The notes beneath the pieces were generated by a model. The model did no database searches, was not told where the DNA came from, and was given only the letters and a program-made list of their open reading frames with translations. This document shows, piece by piece, positions 25,104-33,053 of a DNA stretch of 64,000 nucleotides. This stretch comes from Streptomyces sp. NBC_00249 (GTDB lineage: Bacteria > Actinomycetota > Actinomycetes > Streptomycetales > Streptomycetaceae). The DNA lies in the NCBI RefSeq assembly GCF_026342355.1, contig NZ_JAPEMV010000004.1, positions 496,001 to 560,000 of the forward strand, written 5' to 3'. The translations under genes were made by a program, and so were the position numbers. Position 1 is the stretch's first letter; every line of letters starts with the position of its first letter.

Positions 25104-26528
25104 TCAGCGCTTGCGCCGCCGGCCCCGGCCACCGCGGGCCGGTGTCGAGGCCGGAGCGGCGGCCGGGGATACCGGCCGGTCCGCCGAAACCACCAGCGCG
25201 GCCAGCGCCGTGGTCACGGGCACCGAAGCCACGAGCCCGATCGAGCCCACCAGCGTCCGTACGATCTCCTCCGCGACCAGCTCGCTGTTGGCCACGGAGC
25301 CCATGCTGCTGTTCGCGATCGAGAACAGCAGGAGCAGTGGCAGTGCGGCGCCGGCGTAGGCCAGGACCAGGGTGTTGACCACCGAGGCGATGTGGTCGCG
25401 GCCGATCCTGATGGCCGCCCGGTACAAGCCCCTGGGGCCCATCCCGGGGTCCGCCTGGTGCAGTTCCCAGACCGCCGAGGTCTGGGTGACCGTCACGTCG
25501 TCGAGCACGCCGAGCGATCCGATGATCACTCCTGCGAGCAGCAAACCGCTCATGTCGATTTCGGGGTACAACCCGTGGATCAACCCGGTGTTGTCGTCCG
25601 TGTTCCCGCTGAGGAACGCCCAGTCGATGAACCACGAGCCCAGCAGCCCGATCAGCAGCAGCGAGATCAGCGTGCCGAGCACGGCCACCGAGGTCCGGGC
25701 CGTCAGACCGTGGCACATGTACAGGGCGATCAGCATGATCGCGCTGGCTCCGACCACCGCGACGACCAGGGGGTTCGAGCCCTGGAGGATCGCCGGGAGG
25801 ATGAAGAGGGTCAGGATGCCGAAGCTGATGACGAGCGCGATGAGCGCGAACAGCCCGCGCATCCGGCCGACGACGACGACCGCGACGGCGAAGATGGCGG
25901 CCAGCAGCGCCATCGGGACCTTCCGGTTCACGTCGATCACGGAGTACTGGAGGTCGCGCGGCGCGTCCGGCGCGTAGGCGACCACCACCTCCTGATCCTG
26001 TGACAACTGCCGTGGCGCGCCGGGCTGGACGATCTCGAAGAAGGCCCGGCCCTTGTCCGGGCCGCTGGTGACCTCGACGGTGGCCTTCTTGCACTCGCCG
26101 TTCTGCCCGGCGAGCGCCTCGCGGCCCTGGGGGGTGGAGGTGTCGCCGGTGGGGGGCACTTGGGCGGCGTTGACGGATTTGCAGTCGACCTTCGCCAGAG
26201 CGACGACCTTGCCCTGCTGGGTCTGGCGGTCGAAGCCCACGCCGGTGCGTTCGTGGGCCGGCGCGCCGCCGGGCCAGAGCACGGCCATGCCGATGAGGAC
26301 GGCGGCGGCGAAGGGGATCAGGACGGCGGCGATGACCTTGCGCAGGTGCTTGGAGACCGGGGCCGCCGGTCCGTGGCTGTGGCTGTGGGAATGGCCGTGG
26401 GAGGGGCCGGCCGCATGTCCGTGGGACGCGTGCTCGTGACCGGTTTGGCCCGTGGGTTCTGTGAGCTCATTGGGGGGCTGCGGCGAGGACTTCACCGGCA
26501 GATCATCGCAAGAGATGAGGGGGCCCAC
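25104..26528 (-). CDS. YibE/F-family membrane protein with His-rich N-terminus
   Basis: This polytopic protein of about 474 residues has a cytoplasmic N-terminal tail rich in histidine (HEHASHGHAAGPSHGHSHSH), a first membrane helix, an extracytoplasmic beta-rich domain with two cysteines (VDCKSV, GECKKA), then about seven helices and a basic, Arg-rich C-terminus. The helices and the GSLGVLDDVTVTQTSAVWEL motif match the YibE/F family, whose role is not established. The His tail suggests metal handling. The start is uncertain: GTG at 26528 or GTG at 26495, neither with a clear ribosome-binding site. It is divergent from thiC. Confidence 0.82.
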   Translation of the reverse strand: MGPLISCDDLPVKSSPQPPNELTEPTGQTGHEHASHGHAAGPSHGHSHSHSHGPAAPVSKHLRKVIAAVLIPFAAAVLIGMAVLWPGGAPAHERTGVGFDRQTQQGKVVALAKVDCKSVNAAQVPPTGDTSTPQGREALAGQNGECKKATVEVTSGPDKGRAFFEIVQPGAPRQLSQDQEVVVAYAPDAPRDLQYSVIDVNRKVPMALLAAIFAVAVVVVGRMRGLFALIALVISFGILTLFILPAILQGSNPLVVAVVGASAIMLIALYMCHGLTARTSVAVLGTLISLLLIGLLGSWFIDWAFLSGNTDDNTGLIHGLYPEIDMSGLLLAGVIIGSLGVLDDVTVTQTSAVWELHQADPGMGPRGLYRAAIRIGRDHIASVVNTLVLAYAGAALPLLLLFSIANSSMGSVANSELVAEEIVRTLVGSIGLVASVPVTTALAALVVSADRPVSPAAAPASTPARGGRGRRRKR

Positions 26529-26574
26529 TGTTCAGCACGCCACAGATGACGCTAGCGTGGGGGCACCTTTGCAC

Positions 26575-26696
26575 AACGCGGGAGCTCGGAGCACCGGGCT
26601 GAGAGGGCGCTGATCACCGTACGCGCATGAGAATGCGTACGGGAAGAGGCTGCGTCGACCGCCGAACCTGTTACCGGGTAATGCCGGCGTAGGGAG
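26575..26696 (+). ncRNA. TPP riboswitch (THI element) upstream of thiC
   Basis: The leader contains the conserved pieces of the thiamine pyrophosphate aptamer in order: GGGAGCTCGGAGCACCGGGC with CTGAGA close behind, an optional arm (ACCGTACGCGCATG paired with GCGTACGG), then GAACCTGTTACCGGGTAAT followed by GCCGGCGTAGGGA. It ends about 10 bp before the thiC start codon, so the GGGAG ribosome-binding segment lies at the edge of the aptamer. Control of translation by masking this segment when TPP is bound is inferred. Ends are approximate. A possible promoter (TGTTCA at 26529, TAGCGT at 26553) lies just upstream. Confidence 0.92.
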
Positions 26697-26706
26697 ATCA
26701 GGTCTC

Positions 26707-28494
26707 ATGACCATTCAGGACGCACGCACGCCTGCCGTCAGCCAGGACACCGACGGCCAGACCGAGCGCCAGCCCGGCTGGCACAAGGGATACCTGGCGG
26801 GCTCCCGCCCCGACATCCGGGTGCCGGTCCGCCAGGTCCACCTCACCAACGGCAAGGACGTCACGCTCTACGACACGTCCGGTCCGTACACCGATCCGAC
26901 GATCGAGACCGATGTCCGCCGGGGACTCGCGCCGCTGCGCGAGAACTGGATCATCGGCCGCGGTGACACCGAGGAGTACGCGGGCCGTCCCGTGCGCCCC
27001 GAGGACGACGGCATCAAGCACACCTCTCCGCGCGGTGGCCTCAAGAACCTCGACGCGGTCTTCCCGGGCCGTCCGCGCCAGCCCCGCCGGGGCCGCGGCG
27101 GCGCCGCCGTCACCCAGCTCGCGTACGCCCGCCGGGGCGAGATCACCCCGGAGATGGAGTACGTCGCCATCCGCGAGAACGTCTCCCCCGAGGTCGTCCG
27201 TGAGGAGATCGCCGCAGGTCGCGCGGTGCTTCCCGCGAACGTTAACCACCCGGAGATCGAGCCGATGATCATCGGCAAGCGCTTCCTGGTGAAGGTCAAC
27301 GCCAACATCGGCAACTCCGCTGTCACCTCCTCCATCGAGGAGGAGGTCGACAAGATGACCTGGGCGACCAAGTGGGGCGCCGACACGGTCATGGACCTCT
27401 CGACCGGCCGCAACATCCACACCACGCGCGAGTGGGTCCTGCGCAACTCCCCCGTCCCGATCGGCACCGTGCCGCTCTACCAGGCGCTGGAGAAGGTCGA
27501 CGGCCGTGCCGAGGACCTGACCTGGGAGATCTACAAGGACACGGTCATCGAGCAGGCCGAGCAGGGCGTCGACTACATGACGGTCCACGCCGGCGTGCTG
27601 TTGCCCTACGTGCCGCTGACGGCCCGCCGCAAGACCGGCATCGTCTCGCGCGGTGGCTCGATCATGGCTGCCTGGTGCCTGGCGCACCACAAGGAGAACT
27701 TCCTCTACACGAACTTCGAGGAGCTCTGCGACATCCTCGCGACGTACGACGTCACGTACTCGCTGGGTGACGGCCTGCGCCCGGGGTCCATCGCGGACGC
27801 CAACGACGCGGCCCAGTTCGCGGAGCTGAAGACGCTGGGCGAGCTCAACACGATCGCCAAGCGCCACAACGTGCAGACCATGATCGAGGGCCCGGGCCAC
27901 GTCCCGATGCACAAGATCAAGGAGAACATCGACCTCCAGCAGGAGATCTGCGAGGAGGCGCCGTTCTACACGCTCGGCCCGCTGACCACCGACGTCGCGC
28001 CCGCCTACGACCACATCACCTCGGGCATCGGCGCCGCGATGATCGCCTGGTGGGGCACCGCGATGCTCTGCTACGTCACGCCCAAGGAGCACCTGGGCCT
28101 CCCGAACCGGGACGACGTGAAGACCGGCGTCATCACCTACAAGATCGCCGCTCACGCGGCCGACCTGGCCAAGGGACACCCCGGTGCCCAGGAGTGGGAC
28201 GACGCGCTGTCGGACGCGCGGTTCGAGTTCCGCTGGGAGGACCAGTTCAACCTGGCCCTCGACCCGGACACGGCCCGTGAGTTCCACGACGAGACCCTCC
28301 CGGCCGAGCCGGCCAAGACCGCGCACTTCTGCTCGATGTGCGGTCCGAAGTTCTGCTCCATGAAGATCTCGCAGGACATCCGCCGTGAGCACGGCGGGGA
28401 CCTGAAGGCCGACGAGATCCAGGCGGGCATGGCGGAGAAGTCCGCCGAGTTCGCCGCCTCGGGCAACCGCGTCTACCTGCCGCTGGCGGACTGA
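26707..28494 (+). CDS. thiC: Phosphomethylpyrimidine synthase ThiC
   Basis: This 595-residue radical-SAM enzyme turns aminoimidazole ribotide into hydroxymethylpyrimidine phosphate for thiamine synthesis. The C-terminal cluster motif C542-S-M-C545-G-P-K-F-C550 binds the 4Fe-4S cluster. The core carries NANIGNSAVTSSIEEEV, MDLSTGRNIH and MIEGPGHVPMHKIKEN, all strongly conserved. The ATG at 26707 directly follows the TPP riboswitch. A strong terminator is 17 bp after the stop. The gene stands alone with no other thi genes next to it. Confidence 0.98.
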   Translation: MTIQDARTPAVSQDTDGQTERQPGWHKGYLAGSRPDIRVPVRQVHLTNGKDVTLYDTSGPYTDPTIETDVRRGLAPLRENWIIGRGDTEEYAGRPVRPEDDGIKHTSPRGGLKNLDAVFPGRPRQPRRGRGGAAVTQLAYARRGEITPEMEYVAIRENVSPEVVREEIAAGRAVLPANVNHPEIEPMIIGKRFLVKVNANIGNSAVTSSIEEEVDKMTWATKWGADTVMDLSTGRNIHTTREWVLRNSPVPIGTVPLYQALEKVDGRAEDLTWEIYKDTVIEQAEQGVDYMTVHAGVLLPYVPLTARRKTGIVSRGGSIMAAWCLAHHKENFLYTNFEELCDILATYDVTYSLGDGLRPGSIADANDAAQFAELKTLGELNTIAKRHNVQTMIEGPGHVPMHKIKENIDLQQEICEEAPFYTLGPLTTDVAPAYDHITSGIGAAMIAWWGTAMLCYVTPKEHLGLPNRDDVKTGVITYKIAAHAADLAKGHPGAQEWDDALSDARFEFRWEDQFNLALDPDTAREFHDETLPAEPAKTAHFCSMCGPKFCSMKISQDIRREHGGDLKADEIQAGMAEKSAEFAASGNRVYLPLAD

Positions 28495-28511
28495 CACCAC
28501 ACGCGGGGGGA

Positions 28512-28554
28512 GTGCTGCTCCCGTCCGGCGGACGTCGCCGTACGGGAGCAGCAC
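28512..28554 (+). terminator. Strong terminator after thiC
   Basis: GTGCTGCTCCCGT (28512-28524) pairs perfectly with ACGGGAGCAGCAC (28542-28554). The 17-nt loop itself folds as CGGCG/CGCCG. No T-tract. Confidence 0.85.
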
Positions 28555-28631
28555 CGTGCGGCCGTGCACGGGTCCGCCGGACCGGGGGGACCGGCGGACC
28601 CGGCACAGGTGACGGACCGGCCGGGCGGCTC

Positions 28632-28662
28632 TTGACCTGGAGCGCGCTCCAGCTCCTAGAGT
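28632..28662 (+). promoter_or_regulatory. MerR-type promoter with 19-bp spacer and palindromic operator
   Basis: TTGACC (28632-28637) and TAGAGT (28657-28662) are 19 bp apart. The 16-bp perfect palindrome CTGGAGCGCGCTCCAG (28637-28652) lies between them. A stretched spacer holding the dyad is the hallmark of promoters activated by MerR-family regulators. The -10 ends 8 bp before the ATG, so the transcript is probably leaderless. Confidence 0.75.
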
Positions 28663-28670
28663 GCGGCCAC

Positions 28671-29726
28671 ATGACCATGCGATACCGAAATCTGGGCGGG
28701 ACCGGCATTGAGGTGAGTGCTCACTGCCTCGGCACGATGATGTTCGGGGCGGTGGGGAACCCGGACCACGAGGACTGCGTGCGGATCATCCACGCCGCGC
28801 TCGACCGGGGCATCAACTTCGTGGACACCGCGGACATGTACTCCGCGGGGGAGTCCGAGGTGATCGTCGGCAAGGCCCTCAAGGGGCGCCGTGACGACGT
28901 GGTGCTCGCCACCAAGGTGCACTTCCAGATGGGCGAGGGCCGCAACCGCAGCGGGAACTCGCGGCGCTGGATCGTCCGTGCCGTGGAGGACAGCCTGCGT
29001 CGGCTCGACACCGACTGGATCGACCTCTATCAGGTGCACCGGCCGGACCACACGACCGATGTCGAGGAGACCCTGTCCGTCCTGGGTGATCTGGTGCGGG
29101 CCGGGAAGATCCGGTCCTTCGGGTGCTCGACCTTCCCGGCCGAGGAGCTGGTCGAGGCCCACCACGTCTCCGAACGGCGGGCGCTGCCCCGGTTCCGGAC
29201 CGAGCAGCCGCCGTATTCGATCCTCGCGCGCGGCATCGAGGGCGATGTGCTGCCGGTCGCCCGCCGGTACGGGATGGGCGTGCTGACCTGGAGTCCGCTC
29301 GCCTCCGGCTTCCTGAGCGGGAAGTACCGGCTCGGCGGTCCCGTCGATCTGACCTCGGGCCGGGCGGCGCTGACACCCGCTCGCTTCGATCCGGCGATCC
29401 CCGGCAACGTCGTCAAGCTGGAGGCCGTGGAACGACTCGTCGAGCTCGCCGAAGAGATCGGCTGCACGCTGCCGGAGCTGGCCGTCGCCTTCCCCGTCGC
29501 GCACCCGGCCGTCACCTCGGTGATCATCGGCCCCCGGACCATGGAGCAGATGGAGTCGCTGGTCAAGGGGGCCGGTCTGGTCCTCGACGACGAGGTGCTC
29601 GACCGGATCGACGAGATCGTGGCACCGGGTGTGAACCTCTACCACCCGGACGGGGCCTGGCGCCCGCCGGCCCTGACGGATGCCGGCCTGCGGCGGCGGG
29701 CGCTCAGCGACCGGGCCGCGGGCTAG
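28671..29726 (+). CDS. Aldo/keto reductase
   Basis: This 351-residue (beta/alpha)8 NADP(H)-dependent oxidoreductase has D51-T-A-D-M-Y55 with the catalytic Asp/Tyr, the catalytic Lys in VVLATKVHF, and VHRPDHTTD with His at the active site. SVIIGPRTMEQMES near the C-terminus binds the NADP phosphate. It belongs to the YajO/YakC-like AKR group; substrate unknown. The MerR-type promoter directly upstream suggests induction by a specific signal, but no merR gene is adjacent. Its TAG stop overlaps the stop of the convergent glycosyltransferase within CTAG (29723-29726). Confidence 0.9.
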   Translation: MTMRYRNLGGTGIEVSAHCLGTMMFGAVGNPDHEDCVRIIHAALDRGINFVDTADMYSAGESEVIVGKALKGRRDDVVLATKVHFQMGEGRNRSGNSRRWIVRAVEDSLRRLDTDWIDLYQVHRPDHTTDVEETLSVLGDLVRAGKIRSFGCSTFPAEELVEAHHVSERRALPRFRTEQPPYSILARGIEGDVLPVARRYGMGVLTWSPLASGFLSGKYRLGGPVDLTSGRAALTPARFDPAIPGNVVKLEAVERLVELAEEIGCTLPELAVAFPVAHPAVTSVIIGPRTMEQMESLVKGAGLVLDDEVLDRIDEIVAPGVNLYHPDGAWRPPALTDAGLRRRALSDRAAG

Positions 29727-30913
29727 ACCGCCGCGGGTCGCGATGTTTCACGTGAAACATCGGCCGATGCCTCGGGTGTCCGGGATGCCTGGGACGCCTG
29801 CGATGTTTCACGTGAAACAGGGACGGACGGACGCAGGGCCGCCACCGCGAAGCCACGGTTCGTCTCTGTCTGACGGCGGTACTCCTCCGGCAGGTCGGGC
29901 ATGGCCAGGAGCCGGTCGCAGGCCTCGACCGAGCCGGCCATGTCCCCGGTCCAGTACGCGGTGATCGAGTGCTCGAAGAGCAGCCCCCACCGGTACACCC
30001 AGGGCTGGACGAAGAGCAGGTCCTGCGGGGCCGCCCGGTCGAGGACCATCGAGGTGATCGCGTGGGCCGAGTGGTGGCGGCCGAGCACCCGGAGCCGGCT
30101 GGCCAGCTCGTAACAGGCCTCCAGTCGGCCGGGCCGTGAGTCCCAGGCCCGCGAGAAGGCGTCCATGGCGGCGGGCCAGTCCCCGGAGTCGCCGTACAGG
30201 ACGCCGACCTGGAGGAGGGAGTAGTAGACCTCCTCGGCCCAGTCGCCCATGGCGGCCCGGCGCTCGTAGAGCTTGATCGAGGCCGCGGTGTCGCCCATGT
30301 CGCGCATCGTCTGGGCCAGGTAGAACACCGTCCGGGAGTTGTTCGGGTCGCGTTGGAGCTCCGCGCCGAGCAGGCGTGCGTCCCGTTCGTACTTGTCGTG
30401 CCGGGAGCCGCCGTCCGCGTGGTCCTCGATGAAGAGCGCGTCGAGGTTCTCCTGGAGGCCGGGCCGCTGGTTGTTCTCGTCGCGGCGGTCGCAGGTGAGG
30501 TACTCGTGGGTGACGCCCTCGTACCGCCAGGGGAGATCGGCACGGACCAGACGCTTGATGCGGTACTCGGTCGAGCCCTGGTGGCGGAGCATGTACGAGT
30601 CCGCGGTCAGCGTGGGCAGCGGGCCGACGCGGCGCAGGACGAGGTCGGCATCGAGGAGGAGCAGGTAGTCCGCTTTGCCGCGGGCGTGCGCGATGTTCAG
30701 GCTCCGGTTGTGCCCGAAGTCCCGCCAGGGCTCCTCGTACAGCTCGCCGGGGATCCCGCGCAGGGCGGAGCGGATCAGTTCCTGGGTGCCGTCGGTGGAT
30801 CCGGTGTCGGAGATGACCCAGGTGTCGATGAGGTCCCGTACGGAGTCGAGGCAGCGCTCGATGACGGCGGCCTCGTTCTTCACGATCATGCAAAGGCAAA
30901 TGGTCGGCTTCAC
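29723..30913 (-). CDS. GT2-family glycosyltransferase with TPR-like half; C-terminal tail encoded by parS
   Basis: This protein of about 396 residues starts with a GT-A domain: ICLCMIVKNEAAVIERCLDS, SDTGSTDGTQE and the LLLLDADLVL motif with its D-A-D metal site. From about residue 180 it has helical repeats like TPRs (NNSRTVFYLAQTMRDMGDTA, YYSLLQVGVLYGDSGDW). The last 35 residues contain two VSRET pentapeptides, each the in-frame reading of a parS site. This tail is almost certainly a by-product of the sites. The GTG at 30913 is preceded by AGGG, and the ATG-less N-terminus VKPTICLCM fits family proteins. Acceptor unknown. Confidence 0.85.
   Translation of the reverse strand: MKPTICLCMIVKNEAAVIERCLDSVRDLIDTWVISDTGSTDGTQELIRSALRGIPGELYEEPWRDFGHNRSLNIAHARGKADYLLLLDADLVLRRVGPLPTLTADSYMLRHQGSTEYRIKRLVRADLPWRYEGVTHEYLTCDRRDENNQRPGLQENLDALFIEDHADGGSRHDKYERDARLLGAELQRDPNNSRTVFYLAQTMRDMGDTAASIKLYERRAAMGDWAEEVYYSLLQVGVLYGDSGDWPAAMDAFSRAWDSRPGRLEACYELASRLRVLGRHHSAHAITSMVLDRAAPQDLLFVQPWVYRWGLLFEHSITAYWTGDMAGSVEACDRLLAMPDLPEEYRRQTETNRGFAVAALRPSVPVSRETSQASQASRTPEASADVSRETSRPAAV
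29745..29818. promoter_or_regulatory. parS: parS cluster C (two perfect sites) inside a coding region
   Basis: GTTTCACGTGAAAC occurs at 29745-29758 and 29805-29818 (60 bp apart). Both lie in the 3' end of the glycosyltransferase gene and are read in frame as V-S-R-E-T. They follow the stop codon of the convergent aldo/keto reductase gene by 18 bp. Confidence 0.95.
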
Positions 30914-31147
30914 GGCCGCTGACCCTAGGGAAAGGGCCCGGCAGCGGGTGGACGGCACGCCGGTACGCGACCCCGGGCGGCCCTGTCGCACACGGCCATG
31001 TGGCTCCCTGGCGTGGGCCGTTCCGATGACACCCGGGCGCGCCGCACGGCGGCGGGGGGTGGGGGCTCCTCAGGATGTCGCGCGGAGTCCGATCAGATTT
31101 GCGGACTTCAGAGAAGCATTCAATCCGGTGTGCGCGAGGAGCAGTAC

Positions 31148-32080
31148 ATGAGTTCTGAGGACAGGTCCCGTACATTCCTGGGTCCGCTTCCCCGGCGGGC
31201 GAGTTGGCTGGCCGGTGGCACCCTGGCATCCGTCGCGATGGTCCTGGCGGGCCTCGCGGCTCCCGCCGCGTCGGCCGGGACGCTGGCGACGGGTACCACC
31301 GTCGTCCAGGGCGGGGGCGGCGGTGGTGGTGACTGCAAGTCGAACAGGGGTGACGAAGACAAGGCGAAGGCCGCCAAGGCGAACGGGCACGACAACGACT
31401 GCAAGGTGGGTCCGACCGGCCCGCGCGGCCCGCGCGGCCACAAGGGCGACACCGGTCCGACGGGTCCGACGGGTCCGACGGGGCCCGCTGGAGTGGACGG
31501 CGCGACCGGCCCGACGGGGCCCGCTGGAGTGGACGGCGCGACCGGCCCGACGGGTCCGACCGGGCCCGCTGGAGTGGACGGCGTGACGGGTCCGACGGGG
31601 CCCGCTGGAGTGGACGGCGTCACCGGTCCGACGGGTCCGACCGGACCCCGGGGTGCCAGCGGCGTCTGCTACGACGTCGACGCCCACCGCCCCGCCGCCT
31701 CCCGTGAGGTCAAGGCGGTGCTCTCCGCAGGCACTGCCTACGCCGGCATCCGCGACCTGCAGAGCGAGGTGACCCCCTGGCGCTGGTACGACCTGACGAC
31801 GGTCCCGACGGGCACGGATCCGACCTACCCCGCGGACGCGTGTGCCATCTCGGTCTCCGAGCAGGCCAACATCGTCAATGTCGAGGTCCTGACCACCGGA
31901 GGCCTGATCTACGAGACGTCCTGCGACATCGTCCCCGGCACTCCGGACGCCCTGAACTGCACCAGGGTGTGGGCGGCCGCCAATCCCCAGCCCACTCCGG
32001 GCGCGAACGGCCTGGCCCGGTTCGCGCACAAGGCGATGAGTCAGGAAGACCGCAACATCAAGCCCCAGGTGGTCAAGTAG
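31148..32080 (+). CDS. Secreted collagen-like repeat protein
   Basis: This 310-residue protein has a twin-arginine-free signal peptide (RRASWLAGGTLASVAMVLAG, cleavage near AASA-G), a Gly-rich linker and a Lys/Asp-rich segment with two cysteines. About 27 Gly-X-Y triplets, mostly GPT and GPAGVDG units, follow. A globular C-terminal domain of about 140 residues has at least four cysteines (GVCYDVD, DACAIS, TSCDIV, LNCTRV). Collagen-like proteins form triple helices and may act on the cell surface. The ATG at 31148 has GAGGAG 7 bp upstream. The C-terminal domain is not one I recognise. It is convergent with the next gene, 6 bp apart. Confidence 0.85.
   Translation: MSSEDRSRTFLGPLPRRASWLAGGTLASVAMVLAGLAAPAASAGTLATGTTVVQGGGGGGGDCKSNRGDEDKAKAAKANGHDNDCKVGPTGPRGPRGHKGDTGPTGPTGPTGPAGVDGATGPTGPAGVDGATGPTGPTGPAGVDGVTGPTGPAGVDGVTGPTGPTGPRGASGVCYDVDAHRPAASREVKAVLSAGTAYAGIRDLQSEVTPWRWYDLTTVPTGTDPTYPADACAISVSEQANIVNVEVLTTGGLIYETSCDIVPGTPDALNCTRVWAAANPQPTPGANGLARFAHKAMSQEDRNIKPQVVK
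31481..31619 (+). repeat. Tandem 21-bp modules in the collagen-like gene
   Basis: GGGCCCGCTGGAGTGGACGG recurs with starts at 31481, 31517, 31562 and 31598, separated by 36, 45 and 36 bp. Spacings are multiples of 9 bp, so each unit adds or drops whole Gly-X-Y triplets. This is a likely site of length variation by slippage or recombination. Confidence 0.85.
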
Positions 32081-32086
32081 CGGCAG

Positions 32087-32899
32087 TCACTCCGGCTCGT
32101 GGTCCGGGCCGCCGAAGTCCGGGCTCGTGAAGTCCGGGGACGTGTAGCCGGGCCGGGGTCCCTGTGACGGGGACCCGGGGCTGGTGAAGTCGGGCCGGGT
32201 GTATCCCAGATCGGGGATGCGCCCGGCCCCTGGCGTACGGGGCACCGGGTAGCCCGTCCCGGCGCTCGGATCGGCCAGCGCGTCCCGCAGGAACGGCATG
32301 ATGCCCCGCTCCAGCAGCGCGTTGCGCCAGGCCTCCCGGGCGCGGGAGAGCTCGTCGGGTATCGCGAGGGCCTCCTCGGCGGCGACTTCGGTGGAGCTGT
32401 TGCGCAGGGCGGCCACGAGCAGCCCGATCACCGCGAACAGCAGCGCCGCGACGGTGAGCGCGCCGAAGAGCCAACCGGCCGTCAGCATCGTCTTGGCGAA
32501 GGCAGGTTCGGGCTCGACGGCCTTCAGGCTGTAGCCCACCAGCAGGAAGATCAGCATCGCGGTGCCCGCCAGGACCGGCGCGAGCACCGCGACCACGGCA
32601 AAGGCGCCGGCGCCGCCGTCCTCGCCCTGGCCGGAGTCGTCCTCGCCGGTGGTGCGGGGCCCGGAGAGTGCCTCGTCACGCAGTTCCTCGCGGACCTTCA
32701 CGAAGTGGTCGTACTCGGCCGCGGCCGCGGCGGTCAGGAGGGCCCGGGCGCCCAGGGCCATCGTGCGCAGTTGTTCGGCGTTCAGCCGTTCGCCGAGGGC
32801 GGCGAGCTCGGGCCGTTCGTCCGCCGTGCGCAGCGCCTCGTCGAGGAGCCGATCGAACTCCGGTCGGTCTTCGGTGAGCAGGTGCGGAGCGCTGGTCAT
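32087..32899 (-). CDS. Membrane protein of unknown function with DFTSP repeats
   Basis: This 270-residue protein has a helical, charged N-terminal half (about 1-85), two adjacent membrane helices (VVAVLAPVLAGTAMLIFLLV, WLFGALTVAALLFAVIGLLV), another helical segment and a disordered C-terminal tail with YTRPDFTSP, YTSPDFTSP and DFGGPD repeats. The two-helix hairpin with both ends cytoplasmic fits an accessory or scaffold protein. No family recognised. The ATG at 32899 has GGGGG 6 bp upstream; 32905 is an alternative. Confidence 0.7.
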   Translation of the reverse strand: MTSAPHLLTEDRPEFDRLLDEALRTADERPELAALGERLNAEQLRTMALGARALLTAAAAAEYDHFVKVREELRDEALSGPRTTGEDDSGQGEDGGAGAFAVVAVLAPVLAGTAMLIFLLVGYSLKAVEPEPAFAKTMLTAGWLFGALTVAALLFAVIGLLVAALRNSSTEVAAEEALAIPDELSRAREAWRNALLERGIMPFLRDALADPSAGTGYPVPRTPGAGRIPDLGYTRPDFTSPGSPSQGPRPGYTSPDFTSPDFGGPDHEPE

Positions 32900-33053
32900 G
32901 TGCATCCCCCGATGCTCCGTACAAGCCGGTATGCCCGCGTAGACCCGGGCGCCGGCACAAACGGAGGAGAGCCTGCTACGGATAGAGCGATGGTAGAGCG
33001 CCCCGGCCACGGCGTGACAGGGGCTTTCCGGAAATACCCCGCTCAGTGAACCC

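Noticed and set aside
31481..31640. The tandem repeats as a CRISPR array
   Set aside because: The repeats are in frame, encode Gly-X-Y triplets, have spacings in multiples of 9 bp, and no cas gene is near.
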